From the NCBI GenBank assembly GCA_009617715.1, contig VTFK01000138.1, positions 1,116,001 through 1,180,000 of the forward strand: a stretch of DNA of 64,000 nt. Direction: 5' to 3'. Every line of letters begins with the position of its first letter. Position 1 is the stretch's first letter. The position numbers and the translations under genes were made by a program. Below, piece by piece: positions 50,131 to 63,549 of the stretch. Source of the DNA: Plectrocnemia conspersa. Lineage: Eukaryota > Arthropoda > Insecta > Trichoptera > Polycentropodidae. A model generated the notes under the pieces. It saw nothing but the letters and a program-made list of their open reading frames with translations. It had not been told where the DNA came from and searched no databases.

Positions 50131-52175
50131 TATTCGAAAGGAGAAAATATAGGGAAAAATATGTTTCTGAATTATGTAATTTTAAAATTTAATTTTTATT
50201 ACTTAAGGACAGTCCTTTATTTTTAATCATGGTTCTCAATTTATTTTTTACGCCTAAAAACGAGTTTATAGATGCTAAGAATATAGAACTTTCTCGCTTT
50301 TGTATATTCACTATTTATCTTTGGTTACGGTTAATCAAAAAAACAGTGCTACAAATTACTTTATATTGCTAATAAGCCACTTAATTCTTTATTACAAATA
50401 GCTTTCAATTCACGACAACATTTTTGTTGTTTATGAAGTGATTGCTATGACCAAAAACAACTTGACGATTATAACAAGTTATTTAAACTAGTTTCAATAA
50501 AATATAAATAGTTATATAATGAATATGTTTTAATCAGTAGAGGTAATCATAGTTGAATGACGCTGATATATCGTGAAAGTTTTTGGTTACATAAGAATAT
50601 AAATTACTTGAACAAAGTTTTTTTAATATTGATTTTTGAGTTTTTTAATATGATCTTTAATTGCAAGTATTGTCAATATACGGCTGAAATCTTACACTAC
50701 ATTTTTAAATCAACTTTCAGAGCAATGTATAATTTTTGTAATACTATAACACTCAATTTTGTTAGATTAAAATAAAAATTTTGTAACTTTGGAATAATAT
50801 ATTACATGTATGATATTATTATACCACAAAATTAAAATTATTTAAAAGGTCATGCCATTTCAATTATCACTACCATGTACTGAAATAAATATTTAAATAA
50901 ATATTATTTTCTAATATAAAAGTATAAAATAATTTTAATATATTTTAATAAAATATTGTTATTATTTTTTTATACTTTTAAATTAAAAAATATTTTTTGT
51001 TAAACATATTTTTTAATAAAATAATGATAACAACATTTTAATATATTATCTAGCAATAAAGTTTAATCCAACTTTAAATGTTCTTAGATATTCACTTTCA
51101 AGTTTTGTTGTTGTTTCAACCACTATTCTGTTTAAATTAAGTTTACGGAATTGTAAAAACAGCAAATTAGTAAAGTTTATTTACTTTTTGATGTATTCAT
51201 AATGAAAAAATAACAAAAAACAAGTAATGGTAAAAATAAAATAAAACATATGTAAAAATAACAATCCAAGTGAGATTCTGGTTGCTCTTATAAATAAATC
51301 ATTATTCTTCCGTGTTTGTTCTACACTATGGATTTTTTTTACTTTAATTTAAATGTTTCGATTTATTTTTAAAATAAAGTTAATTTTATTAAGAAATATA
51401 TATATGTATTTATTTATATAGCAATATTTTTACAAATATTATTTTGTATTACATAAGTATTAGTGACGGAACTTTACTAAAATAAAAACTCTAACATTTA
51501 AAATAAATTATTATTTCGAATAATTATGGAAATCGTTAAATAATAATATTTATTGTATGATTAAAAGTTTTGAAGAAAAAGATATTATCGAGATAATCTT
51601 AATTATTTATATGTTACAGTGAATGTATATTACCAGTTTTATATTTTACTAGCGTGTCATTCAAATCATATCTTAATAGATTTTCACTGGTAGGTATATA
51701 TTTATACTAGCTTACTAACCGGAACTAGTAAACTTATAAACTGCTCAAAACTATTGTTAAAACTCAATTTGATGGTTGCGAAACGTTCATTTGCTGTTCA
51801 AAGCCAAATCTGATCTAAACGAATTAATCAAACCTGAATTGAATTAATAAGTGCAAAATCTATTGATAGCTTAAAAAATATATAAAATCAACTAAGAAAC
51901 AGTTAATAATTACGTGAACTTAAAATAGATTTTAATAAATGTAGCAGTGAAGCAAATTGCACTTGAATGTAAGTACTGTGACACTAATGCATTTGGGTAA
52001 CCTTCTATATATATTTTCATATGATAAAATAAGATAAGGTATGTAATTCGCTAAGTAATAACTAGATAATTTGTAAATTGATAATTCAAAAAATATAAAT
52101 ACATCCTCTTTATCAATTGGTATAGAATATTAAGCAATTAAATGATATTTATAGAAAGCTTTTACAAATTCTTGT
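50131..52175. other. AT-rich non-coding sequence
   Basis: About 2 kb of extremely AT-rich DNA with no gene, RNA or repeat recognised. Confidence 0.4.
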
Positions 52176-52205
52176 ACATATCGTGTTTTATTAAACACGA
52201 TATGT
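52176..52205. other. perfect 13-bp hairpin with 4-base loop
   Basis: ACATATCGTGTTT (52176-52188) and AAACACGATATGT (52193-52205) flank TATT. It could act as a transcription-stalling hairpin or be a micro-foldback. Confidence 0.75.
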
Positions 52206-52229
52206 GTCCTATTTATTCACCTGCATGTA

Positions 52230-53010
52230 GAGGGAAAAATCTGAACTAAAATTTTCCACGATATATTCGTAAGTGCAATTGACTGGCCGACGCTGACAAA
52301 AATGTAAAGTTTGGACAGGTGCTACGTGGAAGCAAATAGGGGGTAAGCCCGCAAGAGCCCTTGGAAAGGAAATGGTTCAGGATTTCCGCAGGAGATATTT
52401 TGCCTTCGCAAAACTACATTTCCAGAATATCTAAGAGGGTACACAATACCAAAAAGTCCGTACACTATATTTAATATGCAAATGGAAGAAAAAAATAAAG
52501 AGACTTCTCTATAAATCTATTAGTTGATGTATAAAAAGCACTTATATATTAAAATAATATAATAAGATTATTTAACATATTAAATACAATAAAAAAAATA
52601 AAAAATTGTAAAGTGTCTATATTATTCTTTGGATCTTAAACAAAAATCAAATGGAAAGATTTTATAGAGTAAACATAAATAAGAATTTCTTACCCCATTT
52701 TTTTTTGACTGGTGAAAGAGTATGGGTTATGCAATTATTTAATTAATGACATCAATGTCTGGTATCTTCGATTCAATAATTTTCCATTGCATTCTGTCAA
52801 TTCCCACGCGTAATTTATTCTTATCGAAACAGGTTCTCAGATCACCAGAGCAAAGATAAGTTCGCCGGCTGGTTAGAGATATAGAAAATTGCAAAAAAAT
52901 GTTGTTCATTCAATTACTTTCGATCTTCTGAGAAAGTATGCATATTTTTAAACATCGAGCACAAATACCTTCGCAAAGGTTTATTATCTGAGTGTCTTCT
53001 TTTAATACTT
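52230..53010. other. two balanced islands separated by AT-rich DNA
   Basis: 52230-52470 (GGGGGTAAGCCCGC, GGCCGACGCTG) and 52720-53010. No open frame and no copies elsewhere. Confidence 0.25.
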
Positions 53011-53319
53011 GAAAACAATTTTTTGTCATTCCCAGATCCTATTAAAATTATCCAAAAAGTATGCATCTTAGGCATGAACCCACCTTTACTTATGCAGCGT
53101 TATAATAAAATGGAGTGGTTGTAAATCTTTCAAAAATTTTCGTACAAATTTAATTTATATAATAAAAACGGCTTTTTAAAATTTCTCAAGAGATATAAAA
53201 TTCTTAATTTGACACTTTATTTAGAAATTCTAGCTATAAGTTAATATGTAAGCCTGTAATTTGTATTATAGATACCATATTGCTTATGAAATATAAACAT
53301 TTTTGGCCAAACACATAAA
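53011..53319. other. AT-rich non-coding sequence
   Basis: Nothing recognisable. Confidence 0.4.
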
Positions 53320-53605
53320 TATTGATATTTCTTGCCATTGGCATTTATTACGTCTGCGTCTTATAATAAACATATCGTATGGTCAGAGTATAAACTTTTA
53401 CGGTGGGGATTTGTTTTTATGGCAATCGAGCGTTTAATTGGTATATTTATGACTTTATTGGGTTTATTTAGGTAGCGTGCAACGCTCAAGGGCTAACGGG
53501 GGAGAACCCCTAGTATAGTATGGTAGCGAAAGGATCATCGCAATATATTGCAAATCGTTAATTTACAGACAATATCGTTTTTCTTTTTTCATTTATGTAC
53601 ATACA

Positions 53606-53637
<32 letters not shown>

Positions 53638-53830
53638 AATATATATAGACCAAAGCACATAAAACACGTAATTGGGGTTTCAATTTGATGCCACCCTTGG
53701 TGAAATGATATTTTTGGTCGAGGGTACTTTATGCATACTCGTATAAATACTATGTAATAATAAAAAAAGCCGTGGGCGTATTTTTATTTATTACGAAAAG
53801 CCTAATAAATTTTGATTTACTGTACAAATT
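53320..53830. other. balanced island with a short TA tract
   Basis: 53460-53540 is GC-richer (GGGCTAACGGGGGAGAACCCC). A (CATA)/(TA) tract lies at about 53597-53635. No gene. Confidence 0.25.
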
Positions 53831-54079
53831 AGGTAATCCCAAAATAAATGTATTTTTTTTAATTTAAGTTTCAGTCGTATCTTGTCTGTACGTAAAAGTA
53901 CGCATTTTGTTATTTTTTATTTCAATAAATAATAAAAAAATTTGGCCTCAAAATTTATAATAACAGAATTTTTACCAAGTGTCTAATTTATAGAAAATTG
54001 CATGTTATATGAATTTCTTAAAAAAAATAATCGGTAACTACGACCAAAAAGAACATTTGTAAACTGTGAAGTGATATCT

Positions 54080-54430
54080 TTAAATGGCAGTGATGACTTA
54101 AAAAAATTTGATAGAAAATTACAATATCAAGATTATTCTTAAATGTGGAAGACCAGCAAAGATAAACAACGATGTTCTGGCTGTAGAAAAATTCTTCTTA
54201 GAATATCCATTAGCTGTCCAAGAAACTAAGCTAGTATGATTTAACAGCATATAGACAAATTAATAAAATTGGGAAAGCTTGGTGACAAGGTGTATAAGTT
54301 TCACAATAATTGATCAAAGTAAACAAGTCAACGCATATCTGCAAATCACAAGATCTTTAAAATCTGATTCGTTAAAATAGGTGATTTTTACAGAAATACC
54401 TATTATATTTGTAGGGACCAGCTAATTAAT
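54080..54430 (+). pseudogene. mariner transposase N-terminal remnant
   Basis: On the + strand one reads CGRPAKINNDVLAVEKFFLE, then YPLAVQETK, then (after stops) KLGKLGDKVYKF and an N..SK..SQRI block. This follows the mariner order SGRPxx...L...I...P..T.RELA...LN...STIxRHLKKLGKV.K...VPH.LT..NK..R. Many stops. A different copy and orientation from the one at 25500-25900. Confidence 0.5.
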
Positions 54431-54639
54431 TATTGCTAATGATTGGGTTCAATAATCTCAATTTATCTTGTTAAAAATAAATTCTTATAGCAACGAATAA
54501 ATTATTATATGCACATGTTATACATTAATCAAAACGGTGTATACTTATATACATGTATTGCGCATTATTAGCTAAATATTAATATTTAATATCTAATTTT
54601 ATTTTTATTATAAATATGAAGTGATTAATTAAAGAAAAC

Positions 54640-54995
54640 GGGTTGAAAGACAGTACTCAGATTCGATCAGCGTCGTATTTTTTCTGGAGCATCTACCTCA
54701 CCGTTTCCTGGTTTCTGCTAAATTCAGGGTCCCCCTGGAGAGCAGGCGCTAAATATTTATGAGAATCTTTTAAAAAAATGTATTTTACATTTAGGGTTTC
54801 GTAATTGTCATGTTTTTTATAATTAAAATAATATAAAGATAAATTCATTTAAGATTTGTCACAAATTTGATGAGCGACTGGCGTTAAATAAATCTGACAT
54901 GTGGTATTAAATAGGATTTCGCAAATCTCATGTACTTATTATTACTACAAATAATGTGAGTGAAAGGCGTTAAATAAATATGAAATGAGAAATTA
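54640..54995. repeat. GC-richer patch followed by a diverged tandem duplication
   Basis: 54640-54745 is unusually GC-rich for the area (CAGGGTCCCCCTGGAGAG). Next, 54793-54900 and 54910-54995 share 'ggtttcg.aa.t.tcatgt' and 'ggcgttaaataaat.tga', suggesting an old duplication of roughly 105 bp. Confidence 0.4.
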
Positions 54996-55555
54996 TATTT
55001 ATATACATATAAAATAAGATCTGTCAAATCAAATCAACTTATTAAAGCATTATTTTCATATATACAATTACTCATAAGATTAATTTGTTATGTTACATTT
55101 GTTATGTTACATTAAAATAAATAATAAAATATAATAATAAAGTTTAAATTTACTAGGATAATAATTAATTTAAATGCTTATGTACAGGTTTATTGTCAGT
55201 AGCAATAATGTTATATTTTTATAATACTTTGATTAGAAAAATTAGTTTTATAATTAAAAATAATTAAAAGTCGAGCTTAATTTTTATATTACTTTTTGTT
55301 GATCGATTTTTATATTAATTTTTGTGGATCGATATAAAATATAGGTATTTTAATTTTTATTTCATTTATATTTAAAAGTAATAGCAAAAAAATATGTAAA
55401 TTGTATATGAAAGCTTATTTGATTGATCACAGATATTACAAAATAAAATAATTATTCAAATAAACATCTGTTTATTTTTTTTATTTATATTAAAAACGCA
55501 ATTTATTATAGAATTTATATTATATCAAAATATAATTTATGAATATTTTTTTCAG
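54996..55555. other. AT-rich non-coding sequence
   Basis: Nothing recognisable. Confidence 0.4.
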
Positions 55556-56165
55556 CACTAAAGAATGAATTTTGGTACGCCGAACACTAAATTATTGAAA
55601 TATAATTTGAAACAGCGCTAAAATTGGAATTGTTGAAATTTTTCAACGGCATTTCGCAAAAAAGGCCGATTTTATTACGGGAATAAATGTTTTGTCAATT
55701 TTCATACAATTAATGAACTTCGTTACTCCGGAAATTTATTCACATAGCAAACTGAAATGTTTTCATTATCTGAAAACTCGTAACAACGTACTGAACCAAA
55801 CTCTAGGACCAGTGCGTGGCCTTTTTGTTTTTTATACTCCGGAACTTATTCCCTCGGATAGTTTTCCAATGGAGTGTATATAAAAATAATAGACATCGTT
55901 CGACTGAAATAATACGTAATGTGGTAGTGCCAGTATAAATTTACCACAGGCGTTTTCCTTTATAAGTATCGACAAAACATTTTTCATGGTTGTGTAACGT
56001 TTCAATGTTTGGAAAGAGCGAAATATTTCATGCAAATTTTTAACAGCGTTCATTATGTCGCTTTTTATTATATTTTGTGGCAATTGAAAGTGTTTTATGT
56101 ATTGCGTCGAAAACGGACGCTGCATCTTTTAGTCGTTAAATTTCAACTGCTCTGCTACCTACAGG
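55556..56165. other. balanced island
   Basis: Open frames on both strands overlap (55692-55883 and 56009-56197 on +, 55832-56125 on -). No domain and no splice pair. Candidate conserved non-coding element of about 600 bases. Confidence 0.3.
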
Positions 56166-56999
56166 TTGATTTAAAAGTAACGTATTTATTTAATTAAAAA
56201 TATATCACAATTATTATATAAGCAGAATTAATAAAAAATAAAAATAAAGTAATGCCAAACATTCTGTTAAAAAAATATATACAAGGTAAATGAAAATTGT
56301 TGTGACTATAAATAAACAAATTAATTTATATGTCAACTACAAACTGATAAAAACTGTATTATTAATAGTCGATATTATTTTGTATACATATTTTGCAAAA
56401 TTGATCGTTTAATAATTCGTGTTTTACAAAAAAATTAAAATAATAATAAATATTTTTTTAAGCAGATTATTATTATAATGCAAAGAAAATTTTAAAACCA
56501 ATTTTTCATTTTTCACAACAAATTATAAATTTTGCGTTAAAAATAAGTGAAAAGTTTAGTACGTAAATGTAATGGTATATTATTTTTTACATTATTATTA
56601 AGTGGTATATATATTAGTATATGTATATATTAAACAGTTTTATGAATTTAATTATATTTATTAATTTTGAGCCGTGAGTAAAAAATTCTAGAAATAATTA
56701 AATTTAATATATTTTAGGTGAAAAAAATTAAATCGTAATTTATCGGACACATATTTATTATTAAATACAAAAATCGTGCAGTATATTAAATTTAAAATAT
56801 TATCCATCTCTTTAAAATTATGTTTGTTTATGTTTTAAGCTGTGTTTATATGGTAATATTATTTTTATTAAATTAAAAATAATATTAACATATTATTATA
56901 TAGAAAAAGCGGAATTCATCAGTATACTATTTATTTAATAAAAATATTATAACCACGCTGTATGTTTGTAAATATTTACGTCTATATATTTTATTCGCC
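56166..56999. other. AT-rich non-coding sequence
   Basis: Nothing recognisable. Confidence 0.4.
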
Positions 57000-57420
57000 C
57001 GTTGGTTCAATTGTGACCGCTGCCATTTTTATGACTGACAGTTTGTAATGGCGTGTCGATAAAATTTTATTCAAAATCGAAACCGAACAGTAAAGCTTGA
57101 TCGTGATCGCCACTAATCAAGATTGCGGTTTGCGGGTTTACTTTGATCGTTAATTTTAGATGTGTTTGGATTATTGTTGTTTGGAGATGTTCGAACGACT
57201 GTTTGTTTACTTATACCCTATTTTGTGATTCTGGGCTATAATAATCCATATAACGGATATTCCAGGAACACTGTAGAAAGTACAAATAAATAGAAAGTTA
57301 AAAATATTTATGCCATGATCACGGATTGTTTGCAAACAATTCGTGATCATGGCCGGAAAATCATGGTCGAAATATAGAATACAAGTAAGCAAAAATCGCG
57401 ATGAATCCCGAGATAATTAT
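57000..57420. other. balanced island containing a 42-base near-perfect palindrome
   Basis: Unique sequence with a high density of GATC/CGATC words. It includes the palindrome listed separately. No gene. Confidence 0.3.
57312..57353. other. 42-base palindrome (21 + 21, one G/T position)
   Basis: GCCATGATCACGGATTGTTTG is followed immediately by CAAACAATTCGTGATCATGGC. The arms are complementary at every position except one, which is a G-U wobble in RNA. There is no spacer, so it can form a cruciform or bind a dimeric factor as two half sites. Confidence 0.9.
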
Positions 57421-57457
57421 TAAAAAAATAATTATACTCGCGAACATCTAAAAATCA

Positions 57458-57935
<478 letters not shown>

Positions 57936-58195
57936 AGGAATTCAAAAATAAAAACTTTAATTTTTTTATCAATTTTTACCAATATTACACGCAGAAAGTA
58001 AAATTTCGAGTGGTGATCCAAAGATAGATAAAACATAAATATTAAAATAATACAAAAGAGTAAAAATATAGCCCTTAAGTTGTAACAAAATCTTCGAACT
58101 GTAAGTAAGTTGTACTAAAATACCAGAATATTAACACTTACATTAAAAGGACAATACTACTTTTAAATAAAAATTAGCCGCTTAACTATAACATA
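57936..58195. other. AT-rich non-coding sequence
   Basis: Nothing recognisable. Confidence 0.4.
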
Positions 58196-58800
58196 TTTAT
58201 TAAATTACAGTTCTTTATACCCTTTTTTTGCCACATCGAGTGCTTCAAAGCGTATTAAATGGGGGAAACCAGAGCGGGCACGGAAAACCGTCTTTCTTCA
58301 CTTGTCAGCTTTCGTTTATTAGCGTTCCATGTACGAAAGCAATAAAACACGCTCTCACAATAAAATACTGAGGGCAACCTCAGCATCGTTGAGATTATGG
58401 TTACCATTTTATTAAGGGCTGACATGCCTTTCTCCTGTCATCTTGTCTGCCCATCGTATCGAGTCGTTGCCGTATTTTACTGTGACGTTTAAAAGTTGAG
58501 GGTTGTGCTTTTGGCTTAAGAATAATTAATAATATACCGAATTAGGTTAGTATTTAATTAAAAGTCAAAAATTAAAATATAGTAATTATATTACAATTAT
58601 CTCAAATAAGTAACATATCACACGAGCTTAGAAACTAGATGGTTAGTGGTGTGGCTTTGAAGCAATCGATTCGTGTGTTGAGGTCAGTGTGGTCAGGATT
58701 GTCAAGGCAACCAGATCTTTGCATGACAGCTTTGACATTGTAGTAAATATGCAAAGCTTGAAATTGAAATTATGATTGACGCAAAACTTCGATAGTGATC
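58196..58800. other. balanced islands, candidate conserved non-coding elements
   Basis: 58200-58500 and 58620-58800 are unique, of balanced composition and without open frames. Confidence 0.3.
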
Positions 58801-60110
58801 GTGTGGTTTAAGTAGTTTCTAATAATAACGGAAATTGTTATATTGAGTTTATATTATATATAGGCATTGAATACAAATATCTTTTACGTTCAATTCCATT
58901 TAAAATAATATACATATTTGACGTTCCGAATAGTTATTATATTATGCGGCTTAAAAGGGTTAAAAGTAGCCAATATGTTATTATATAAAAAAGAAATTGA
59001 TTCATTGTATTATATTTTTTTTGTAAATTTATAAGTTAACAGTGTATATATTTAAAAATAGGAGATTGTAAAACATTTGTATTACAGTTGTATGATTTAT
59101 TGCTTAGATTATTTTTTTGTAGTTTCTCGTTTGGTTGCCAACAAATTTACATAAGAAGTAAATTATTTTGTGTTATGTTTAATAGATAAACTTCAAATAT
59201 ATTATCAAAAATATTGCAAGTCTACTTTTCACATTTCAACTAAAAAATATAATTACTCATTCGGATGGTTATATTTTAAGTTATAACAATTATTAAATAA
59301 TATATATGAATAAACATATAATCATTTACGAAAAAACATAATTTGGATAAAAAATTGTACTTGTTAAGAGGTAATATTTGGGTTGATATGATAATAAAAT
59401 ATTATAGTAAAATTTATAAATAAATCTAATTATGTAATATCATTGATTATATTATATATAGTCTTAACTATAATTACGCTCAACTTAAAGGTCTAAGTTA
59501 TAATTACACTACCAGGAAGAATAAAAATATCATTCAAGTAGAGTTTCCAAATATTCAATGAATTTAATTATTTAACTATAACATAGATAACGATAATATA
59601 TTATATTATTTAATAGTGCAAGAATACAGTTAAAATAATAAACACAGGTTCATATTTACATTTTTAATTAGAAATATTACGTCAATTTATTTTATTTTAA
59701 AATATGCAACTATAGGTCTCAAACTAACGAGTAAAAAGTTTATTTTTATTTTTTATGCTGCCGATAAGAAGTAAATCTAGGGTTTATTGTGTTGCAGTAA
59801 TAACGATTTAGAAGTCTTAAAAAAGATTACAATAATTAATTACTTTATTCGTTTTGATTTAAGAGAAATATATAAAAGTAGTACGAGTTACTTAAAAAGT
59901 ATTTTTTTTGCTTTGTTTTATACTACTGCTTTATTGTCAGCTTTTCGTGGTTAACCAATGACTGTTATATTTAACATTCATAAAATATTTTTAATTTTGC
60001 AGAAGAAAATGAGCACAATTGATAAATCAATCGAGGGGAAAATTATTACACGAATTGTTTAAAATATACAATACAGAATATATTATTGCTCCGTTGAGTA
60101 TTTTTATCAT
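58801..60110. other. AT-rich non-coding sequence
   Basis: About 1.3 kb. TTAACCCTTTTAAGCCGC on the - strand near 58949-58966 could be a lone piggyBac-type end. Nothing firm. Confidence 0.35.
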
Positions 60111-60185
60111 TCTGGAGGACAGCCATTTAATTTGAGTCCTCTGCTCTTTTTACTCTTTATTAATGACATACATGCGGTAATTTCC
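60111..60185 (+). pseudogene. LINE reverse transcriptase scrap
   Basis: SGGQPFNLSPLLFLLFINDI is a damaged SGVPQGSxLGPLLFLLFINDI block, diagnostic of non-LTR reverse transcriptases. The frame ends soon after in unrelated GC-rich sequence. It is closest in wording to the LINE at 27885-29210 but on the other strand. Confidence 0.65.
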
Positions 60186-60402
60186 GCGAGTTCTCGGTGA
60201 CTTTCGGTTGCAAGCTTTAGAATGCCCTAAAGAGTCGCGATCGCGTTCCTTATTCTTGTCCGTTGCGGTTAGAACGTTAGCGCTTGGAGAGGCTTCTCTT
60301 GTAAGAACCATCCAGCTTCTTAGCGAGCTTGCAAAAAATAAGTATTTTTGGCGATACTATGAGGAGCTGGTAAAAATATGTTATGGCGCTCATCTATTTT
60401 AA
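60186..60402. other. balanced island directly after the RT scrap
   Basis: A + frame (60208-60402) of mixed composition (includes ESRSRSLFLSVAVRTLALGE) without domain or splice sites. The junction with the RT scrap near 60186 is abrupt. Confidence 0.25.
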
Positions 60403-61780
60403 GCGTGTACCATGATTATTTTTTAAATTATTATTATTGCTTATTATCATCATGACGCATTAGAGAAACCTGCAAGTTGTCAAAGCTTGCAATGATTTGT
60501 TTTGATAATAATTATATTTAAAATATATTTTTAAACTAAAAGTAAAAATCTAAGAACATTTTTTTTTAATATTTCACTACAAATATAAACGAATATTTAT
60601 GATATAGTTAGACAAAAAAATTAATAACGAATAGTATATTCGGTATTTATATAATATATTATTTTAATTAGAATCTTTAATTTTAATTTTTTAATAATTT
60701 AATTTGTTAGAGCTAATTTATACTGTGAACTTTAATCATTTGACAACTCAACAAAATTACTTTTTTTTTAAGATACAGAAATAATTAATTTAAAATCCAT
60801 ACTTATTGCGTTGTGAAGTACAATATTTTGGATGCTATGGTGTTTTAAAAAAATTTTCTTTTCACGTAATTATCGGTTCTTCCTCTACATTTTTGTAAAT
60901 AAATTGATTAAAAAACTGTTTTATGCTAATGATATACTAGTGGAGTAACAAGCTTTAAAAATAATTTAGTTTTTCGAGCATCAACAGCGATTGTTAGCAT
61001 TTATTTTATATAATCAATAACAACGTTATATAGTCGTTTGGCATTCAAAGAGTTAAACATAAGTGTAGTAAATGCATTATTTAATTTATTATCATTTTAT
61101 TTGTCGTAATTTTGATGTCATATACATTTATGATTATATGGTAACTTAAAAAAAATATATATTTTTGCTCTAAAAACACACAAAACACAAATAAAAACAT
61201 TATCATTGTTTTCTTTTCTTTTATATTTAGAATAGATGTTTATAGATTTATTATAAATAATATTTTAAAAATAAAATAATATTTTGGAACATTATTTTTT
61301 TTATTTCCATATTTAACTAGAAGGAAAATATCTTGATTATGACATTAAAGTGTTGCTCCTGCTCTCTTATCAGCACCCATCACACACAGTTATTGTAATT
61401 TATATAATACAAACAGTTTTGGAAACTTATTGAAAAAGCTTATGCATTGGTAAACGTTTATCTTATTTGATTTAATTTGTTTAAGTAATTATTTAGTGAC
61501 GTTATAATTTTCTTTCACATTTTGTTCGTTTATAAATTTATTGCCATAAACATATACAAGTTAATGACTGTAGTAACTTATTGTTAATAAATACAAAAGT
61601 CACACTGGTAATGTTATAAGAATTGCTGCTATCTTTTCCAAATACACTGTAATCACATCATTGATCTGATCAAGGCTTTGAATACCCTTCTGGTATGCCA
61701 ATATAACTTTCAATATATATTTCATTAAGTAATAGTATGTTCATTTGAAGATAAAACTTTATAATGAGTCTCTTGGCATG
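60403..61780. other. AT-rich non-coding sequence
   Basis: About 1.4 kb with no gene, RNA or repeat recognised. Confidence 0.4.
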
Positions 61781-61997
61781 TTGTTACGCCCTAACTCTAT
61801 CGGACCTTTCTGCTCTAGCCGAGTTATTTAATTAAATATTAAATTAATCAGTTGTCCCTAGCCACATATATACCCTTTTACACCGCACCGTGCTTATTTT
61901 TTCCACGCCACAATCTCATTTTACCACAAAAACAATACATCGTTATATTTATTATTATTGTGCTTTCTAACACAGCTCGTTTATGTTTGTTTCACAG
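61781..61997 (+). other. intron end with 3' splice site upstream of the coding exon
   Basis: This stretch is richer in C and pyrimidines than the surrounding DNA and ends in a convincing acceptor at 61996-61997. Its composition (cccta, ccacgcc, cacacc runs) matches the other conserved-looking islands. No open frame continues through it. It could also hold splicing enhancers or an alternative promoter; nothing in it proves that. Confidence 0.4.
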
Positions 61998-62116
61998 ACG
62001 GCAGGCGATATTGAATTAAGAATCGCGCTCTGTGGAGGAGGGCGGCATGGGCCCCGCAGCGTTTCTGCTGCTGTGGTTGCCGCCCGCGTTACTCACGCCG
62101 CCTACTCCCAAAACCG
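61998..62116 (+). CDS. first coding exon (5'UTR end, start codon, signal peptide) of an unidentified secreted or membrane protein gene
   Basis: This is the only host coding exon I can support. A good 3' splice site (pyrimidine-rich TTTGTTTCACAG) ends at 61997 and a donor (CCG|GTATGT) begins at 62117. The ATG at 62047-62049 has G at -3 and +4 (GGCGGCATGG), and an in-frame TAA at 62017-62019 lies inside the exon upstream, which fixes the start. The 70 coding bases give 23 codons plus one base (phase 1). The protein begins MGPAAFLLLWLPPALL and continues into a Pro/Thr-rich stretch, a typical eukaryotic signal peptide with a leucine-rich core. The exon is strikingly GC-rich against AT-rich flanks. 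The first 49 bases are 5'UTR, so at least one non-coding exon should lie upstream. The mature protein lies outside the window and I cannot assign a family. Splicing and start are inferred from sequence only. Confidence 0.72.
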
Positions 62117-63399
62117 GTATGTACACATTTTCTTATTAAGGATAATGCTAATATAATATTTTCACAACTCAGCACAATATTTTCCAATTTTATTGTTATA
62201 AACTGGAGTCTCTTTTTATGCAAGATGGGTTCAAAAAAAATTAGGGTTGCATTCTATAATTTTCCAATACAGAATAATTCTAGGAAAGTTAGTTAGTAAA
62301 AATTCAAAAAAATTATATAGTTTATAATTTATATCGACTTAACTGTATACAGGTATACTGGTACATCAGATATAGAACGTAGTTTGAAATACCAAGTTGC
62401 ACTCATCGTTCTAAAATCTCACAACTCAAAAAAAAGCAATTAAAAATTATTTAAAAAAAATTAATGACCCTAATGTTATTGTAAACAACAGTGGCTAAAA
62501 ATAACTAAAGTATTTTGTTAGTAAACAAAAATATTTACTGAACGATTAATGTATTATACCTACTTACGTGGAAGCAAAACATTGATCATTCAGTAAATAT
62601 TTTGTTTCTTTAAGGCAAACAACACTTTTTTATAATTGGTGTAATTTGGAATGTTATAAAACGCAAAGTTTACGAAAAATTAGTGACTCCAAAGAAAGAA
62701 TCAAGATTGCGTGTTGTGAAATAAAATCCAACGAAGCAAAAGTATACTAAATTACTATACAACTTACTTACTTTAAAAAGTAAAAATAAACATTCCATAT
62801 AATTATTATTTAATCTCAAAGTCATACTAAAAAAATATATATATACTTTTATGTGAACTATAATAAGAAACGAATGCTTCATTTATTAAATTAAAAAGTT
62901 TAACAAGAGATAAATCTTGTCTATATTATATAATAGATTGCTGATATTGCCTTTATAAAGAACACAATATCCACAAGCGCAGATGATACATATCTGCATG
63001 TATAATATTATACCAATATTACGTAGTCTTGGCAGAATATGTGCAAGTGAGCTTAAGCAAGATTAAGAACTTGTTCAAAATAGTATGGATATAGGCAAGT
63101 GAAAAATAAAAAATATGAAATCACATTTTCCACTAGAAGAATCTGTCAATCCATAATGATACGCAACGAAGATCTTTCACAGAAAATACCTGAATATACA
63201 CATAAAGAAGCCCAAAAGCTATAAATTCGACATTATCAAATGGCCAAATAGCACATTTTTAAAAAATATATATATGATGCTTAATTGTATATTTTATTAA
63301 CTTAAGATTATTTAAAAAAATAATTATTTAATAATGAAGTGCTGAGCTCTAGAGACGAATTGTACAATCGCTGCACAGTTATTGTTGGTTAAATTGTCT
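62117..63399. other. intron following the coding exon, no further exon seen
   Basis: It begins with the donor GTATGT and is AT-rich throughout. No GC-rich open segment bounded by splice sites follows in the window. The open frame on the - strand at 62670-62882 has a codon composition no different from the background and is treated as chance. Confidence 0.45.
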
Positions 63400-63490
63400 C
63401 ATCGCGTTAATATATACACATAACATGTTTGTAACTGTCAATATGTCAAGATGTAACTAGACGCCTGTCTACAGCTATTCTCATTTTTTT
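63400..63490. repeat. interspersed repeat R2, copy 2
   Basis: Matches 5923-6020 over about 90 bases ('aactgtcaatatgtcaagatg', 'gcctgtctaca'). It precedes the Ser-tRNA-like SINE by about 60 bases; the other copy has no SINE, so the two are separate. Confidence 0.5.
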
Positions 63491-63549
63491 ATGAACATGT
63501 TGTATGTATGTAGATACATATGTATATACTATTATATCAATAGATTGAG

